A stretch of DNA of 64,000 nt from Teichococcus aestuarii. GTDB lineage: Bacteria > Pseudomonadota > Alphaproteobacteria > Acetobacterales > Acetobacteraceae. This document shows positions 61,096 to 64,000 of this stretch, one piece after another. The first letter of the stretch is position 1. The number at the start of each line of letters is the position of its first letter. Location: the NCBI RefSeq assembly GCF_003116135.1, contig NZ_PDOA01000005.1, forward strand, positions 124,001-188,000. Direction: 5' to 3'. The position numbers were made by a program, and so were the translations under genes. The notes beneath the pieces were generated by a model. That model saw nothing but the letters and a program-made list of their open reading frames with translations. It was not told the origin of the DNA and did not search any database.

Positions 61096-62511
61096 TCAGG
61101 CGGGGTCGCAGGCCTCGATGCGCGGCCCGGCGGCCTCGATCGTGGCCCCCGCCGCCAGCAGCAGGTCCTCCCGGTACCGCCCGGCGATGAGCTGCACCCC
61201 CACCGGGCTCGCCCCCGCGCTGCCCTGCGTGTTCCCGGTGGTGACGGTGAGGGCCGGCAGCCCCATCAGCGGCAGGCCGATCTGCACGAGCTGCGCCTCC
61301 GCCACCCGCTCGAAGGCCTCCGGCGACTGGACGTCCAGCAGGTCGGGGAAGGGCAGCTCGGCGCAGACCGGCACCAGCAGCACCGGGTAGCTCTTCAGGA
61401 AGGCCTGCCACTGCCGCACGAAGCCGGCGCGCGCCTGCAGCACATCCTGGAACTGGTGCAGGTCCGGCATCTGGGTGAGGCGCTCCATCTGCTGCAGCAC
61501 GAAGCTGGCATCCGGGTCGCCCTCGCGCGCCACGGCGGCGTTGCCGCCGCGGCGGAACTCGGCCAGCCACAGCATCAGCTGCAGGCGCATCGGCTCGCGC
61601 AGCGGCGGGCAGGCGGTCTCGACGATGCTCCACCCCTGCGATTGCAGGCGCAGCGCCGCGTCGCGCAGCGCGGCCTCCACCTCCGGCGCGGTGTCCAGCC
61701 CCTCGGGGCGGACGCAGAGGGCGGCGCGCTTCGGCATGGCCGGCCCCTCAAAGGGCGCGGGCACCCACCAGGGGTCGCGCAGATCCTCGGCCGCCATCGC
61801 CTGGAAGGAGAGGCGGAGGTCGGCGATGCTGCGCGCCAGCGGGCCGGAGACGGCCATCAGCTGGGCGCCGATGGCGCGCTCGGGGCCGGAGGGGTTCCAG
61901 GCCGGGACGCGCCCCAGCGTCGGCCGCAGCCCGTGCACGCCGCAGGCATAGGCCGGGTAGCGGATGGAGCCGGCGATGTCCGTGCCATGGGCGATGGCGC
62001 CGATGCCGGCGGCCACCGCCGCCCCCGCGCCCCCCGAGGAGCCGCCCGGCGTCAGCGCCGGGTTGCGCGGGTTCCTCGTGTGGCCGTGCAGGCTGTTGCG
62101 GGTGAACCAGCGCAGGCTGAAGGCTGGCGTGTTGGTGCGGCCGATGATGACCGCCCCGGCGCGCCGCAGGTTGGCCACCACCGGGTTGTCCTCGGCGGCG
62201 ACGAGCTCCTGCTGGATGCGCAGGCCGTTGGTGGTGGCGAAGCCGGCCTGGTCCACATTCACCTTGATGGTGACGGGCACCCCGGCCAGCGGCCCCGCCG
62301 TCTCGCCGCGCGCCAGCGCCGCGTCCACCGCGTCGGCCGCGGCCAGCGCCTGCTCGGGCATCTCCTGCACCACGGCGTTGATCCGCGGATTCGCCGCCGC
62401 CAGCCGCGCCAGCGCGTCCTGCGCCACCTCGCGCGCCGACACCTGGCGGGCCGCCACGCGGGCGGCGATCTCACTCGCATCCAGGCGCCAAAGCTCACTC
62501 ATGCTTGCCAT
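61096..62511 (-). CDS. Amidase signature family enzyme
   Basis: The protein (471 residues) has the amidase Ser-cisSer-Lys triad: K83 (VTIKVNVD), S159 (TPGGSSGGAGA) and S182 in GTDIAGSIR. NPRINAVV, GRTNTPAFSLRWFTRNS and GHTRNPRNPALTP are typical. It is similar to GatA-like amidases acting on small amides; substrate not given by sequence. The ATG at 62511 (MASMSEL) has GAGG upstream; 62502 is also plausible. Confidence 0.92.
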   Translation of the reverse strand: MASMSELWRLDASEIAARVAARQVSAREVAQDALARLAAANPRINAVVQEMPEQALAAADAVDAALARGETAGPLAGVPVTIKVNVDQAGFATTNGLRIQQELVAAEDNPVVANLRRAGAVIIGRTNTPAFSLRWFTRNSLHGHTRNPRNPALTPGGSSGGAGAAVAAGIGAIAHGTDIAGSIRYPAYACGVHGLRPTLGRVPAWNPSGPERAIGAQLMAVSGPLARSIADLRLSFQAMAAEDLRDPWWVPAPFEGPAMPKRAALCVRPEGLDTAPEVEAALRDAALRLQSQGWSIVETACPPLREPMRLQLMLWLAEFRRGGNAAVAREGDPDASFVLQQMERLTQMPDLHQFQDVLQARAGFVRQWQAFLKSYPVLLVPVCAELPFPDLLDVQSPEAFERVAEAQLVQIGLPLMGLPALTVTTGNTQGSAGASPVGVQLIAGRYREDLLLAAGATIEAAGPRIEACDPA

Positions 62512-62571
62512 CCCCGTCCTCAAGGCGGGGAAGTGTCGCCCCGGCGGGCGCCGCCGTCGAGAGGGGGCGGC

Positions 62572-62859
62572 TCAGCCCGGCCGGCGCGGCTTGCGGCGGC
62601 GGGGCGGGGCGGGGGGGTGGGGGGCGGCGTCCTCCTCGCCGGCGGGCTCGTCCTCCTCCTCGGCCGGCGGCTCCTCGGGCGGCAGGGGGCGCGCGGGTGG
62701 CGCGCCGGCGCCGCGCACCGCCTCCAGGCATTCCCGGAAGGCCGCCAGGATCGCGGCGCGGCCGCGCGGGGCGTCGCCCTCCTGCATCAGCATCTGCAAC
62801 AGCCCGAAGGCGACCGCCTGCTCGCTGTCACCGGTAACGATGATCCTGGGCTTGGGCAT
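62572..62859 (-). CDS. Small acidic protein of unknown function
   Basis: A 95-residue frame, MPKPRIIVTGDSEQAVAFGL then QEGDAPRGRAAILAAFRECL, with a Pro/Glu-rich C-terminal half and Arg-rich end. The N-terminal half looks real; the tail is low complexity. Same strand as the amidase and TlpA genes and between them. No family recognised. Confidence 0.6.
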   Translation of the reverse strand: MPKPRIIVTGDSEQAVAFGLLQMLMQEGDAPRGRAAILAAFRECLEAVRGAGAPPARPLPPEEPPAEEEDEPAGEEDAAPHPPAPPRRRKPRRPG

Positions 62860-62890
62860 CCGGATATTCTCCTGGCGGGGAAGGGAGGCG

Positions 62891-63472
62891 TCAGGTGGCG
62901 CCTGTGGTGGAATCGGCGCCGGGGCCGGCCAGCGCGCGCAGCGCCGCCAAGAATTGCGGGTGGTCCCAGGCGGCGGCGCCTTCCAGCCGCGCCACCTCCT
63001 GGCCCTGGCGGTTGACGACGAGGCTGGTGGGCAGGCCGCGTGAGCCGGTGGCGCGGGCGGCGGCGCCGCGGGGGTCCAGCCAGATCTCCAGGTGCTTCAC
63101 GCCGGTGCGCTCGTAGAAGGGGCGCACCTGCGCCGCGCCGCCCCGGTCGGAGGAGAGCGCCAGCACCGCCCAGCCTTCCGCCGCCAGCGCCGCCTGGGTG
63201 CGGTCCAGCGCCGGCATCTCGGCCACGCAGGGCGGGCACCAGGTGGCCCAGAAATTGATCAGCAGCGGGCGTCCCTTGAAATCGGCCAGGTTGCGCGTCT
63301 GCCCCGCGGCATCGGTGAAGTCGAAGGCGGGCACGGCGCGGGGTGCGGTGCGGCTCAGCTTGCCGAAGCCCTCCGGCTCCTCCGCCGCAATCCCTTGCCG
63401 TGCCGGAAGCAGCGTGGTTAGGGTCGCCCCCGCCGCGAAGAGCGAGAGCAGGGAGCGGCGTTCCAGCAGCAC
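62891..63472 (-). CDS. TlpA-family thiol-disulfide oxidoreductase
   Basis: A 193-residue exported thioredoxin: Cys pair C79-xx-C82 in [21 protein letters not shown] and [15 protein letters not shown] (cis-Pro). The N-terminus [20 protein letters not shown] is a signal or anchor. It reduces periplasmic disulfides, often in cytochrome c or copper centre assembly. I place the start at a GTG with AAGGAAGG about 10 bases upstream. Only 15 bases separate it from the divergent argH start. Confidence 0.9.
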   Translation of the reverse strand: MLLERRSLLSLFAAGATLTTLLPARQGIAAEEPEGFGKLSRTAPRAVPAFDFTDAAGQTRNLADFKGRPLLINFWATWCPPCVAEMPALDRTQAALAAEGWAVLALSSDRGGAAQVRPFYERTGVKHLEIWLDPRGAAARATGSRGLPTSLVVNRQGQEVARLEGAAAWDHPQFLAALRALAGPGADSTTGAT

Positions 63473-63487
63473 GAGGCAGATCCTTCC

Positions 63488-64000
63488 TTGTCCAGTCACA
63501 GTCGCAGCCAGGGCAACCAGCAGTGGGGCGGGCGCTACAGCGCCGGACCCTCGGCGATCATGGAGGCCATCAATGCCTCCATCGGGTTCGACCGCAAGAT
63601 GTGGCGGCAGGACATCCGCGGCAGCCTGGCCCATGCCGCCATGCTGCGGCATGTGGGGATCATCTCCGCCGATGACGAGGCCGCCATCCGCGAGGGCCTC
63701 TCGGCCATCGGCCAGGAGATCGAGGCCGGCGAGTTCCCCTTCAGCGAGGCGCTGGAGGACATCCACATGAACATCGAGGCGCGGCTGACCGAGCGCGTGG
63801 GCGAGGCCGGCAAGCGGCTGCACACCGCGCGCAGCCGCAACGACCAGGTGGCGCTCGATGTCCGCCTCTGGGTGCGCGACGCGATTGACGGGCTGGACGG
63901 CCAGCTCGCCGACCTGATGCGCGCGCTGACCGACCGCGCCGACGAGCACGCCGCCACGGTGATGCCGGGCTTCACCCACCTGCAGCCGGCGCAGCCCACC
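63488..64000 (+). CDS. argH: Argininosuccinate lyase, N-terminal part (runs off the window)
   Basis: The visible 171 residues fit Arg[71 protein letters not shown] and [11 protein letters not shown]. ArgH cleaves argininosuccinate to arginine and fumarate. The first codon appears to be TTG at 63488, with GAGG about 13 bases upstream; no ATG upstream is in frame. Truncated only by the window edge. Confidence 0.95.
   Translation, partial: MSSHSRSQGNQQWGGRYSAGPSAIMEAINASIGFDRKMWRQDIRGSLAHAAMLRHVGIISADDEAAIREGLSAIGQEIEAGEFPFSEALEDIHMNIEARLTERVGEAGKRLHTARSRNDQVALDVRLWVRDAIDGLDGQLADLMRALTDRADEHAATVMPGFTHLQPAQPT

Overview
The window looks like a chromosomal stretch of a very GC-rich alphaproteobacterium, most likely an Acetobacteraceae (Roseomonas-like) species. 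The family assignment is inferred from gene content: a Shemin-type 5-aminolevulinate synthase, MmcB, a C-minus L36 protein, PhaR, a probable alpha-r8 (MmgR) small RNA and several AAP/TRAP-type transport genes. No replication origin, rRNA, IS element or CRISPR array was seen.

Bases ~162-13749 hold a compact podovirus-type prophage. A LexA/CI-like S24 repressor is divergent from two unknown early genes. After them come a clear sigma70 promoter, an intrinsic terminator and then a structural operon in T7 order: small protein, portal, scaffold, capsid, tail tubular A, tail tubular B/nozzle, internal virion-like protein, tailspike, possible small terminase, large terminase, membrane lysis protein and a frameshifted SleB-type endolysin. 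No integrase, polymerase or replication gene is present, so it may be a decayed prophage or a domesticated particle-making locus. Its control region reads like lambda: leaderless repressor mRNA, paired operators, and a promoter/terminator pair that would need read-through or antitermination.

Bases 13759-36113 are housekeeping and regulatory: DUF952, MmcB, YcgN-like, a cupin, three-part phosphorelay proteins (two hybrid histidine kinases and an Hpt protein), a YgjP-type metallopeptidase, YdfG, an MHYT-GGDEF-EAL protein, a Bcr/CflA efflux pump, PyrD with a HAD phosphatase, a DMT transporter, HemA and a TRAP transporter (DctMQP). Bases 36271-40611 hold tRNA-Val(GAC), N-formylglutamate amidohydrolase, an MmgR-like sRNA, the OxyR-AhpC-AhpD peroxide defence unit and rpmJ.

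Bases 40690-46548 encode glycolate oxidase GlcD, GlcE and GlcF, with a CoA-transferase and a small unrecognised gene inserted on the opposite strand between glcE and glcF. The rest carries a polyhydroxyalkanoate (PHA) gene set: phaB (48417), phaA (55140), a class III-like phaC with an overlapping PhaE-like partner (56460-58065) and the repressor gene phaR (58268). Between and after these lie a third hybrid histidine kinase, GloB, a GST, methyltransferases, a PraR-like regulator, a multicopper oxidase, an amidase and a TlpA-like thioredoxin divergent from a truncated argH. The putative MmgR sRNA fits this set, because its Sinorhizobium homologue limits PHB accumulation.
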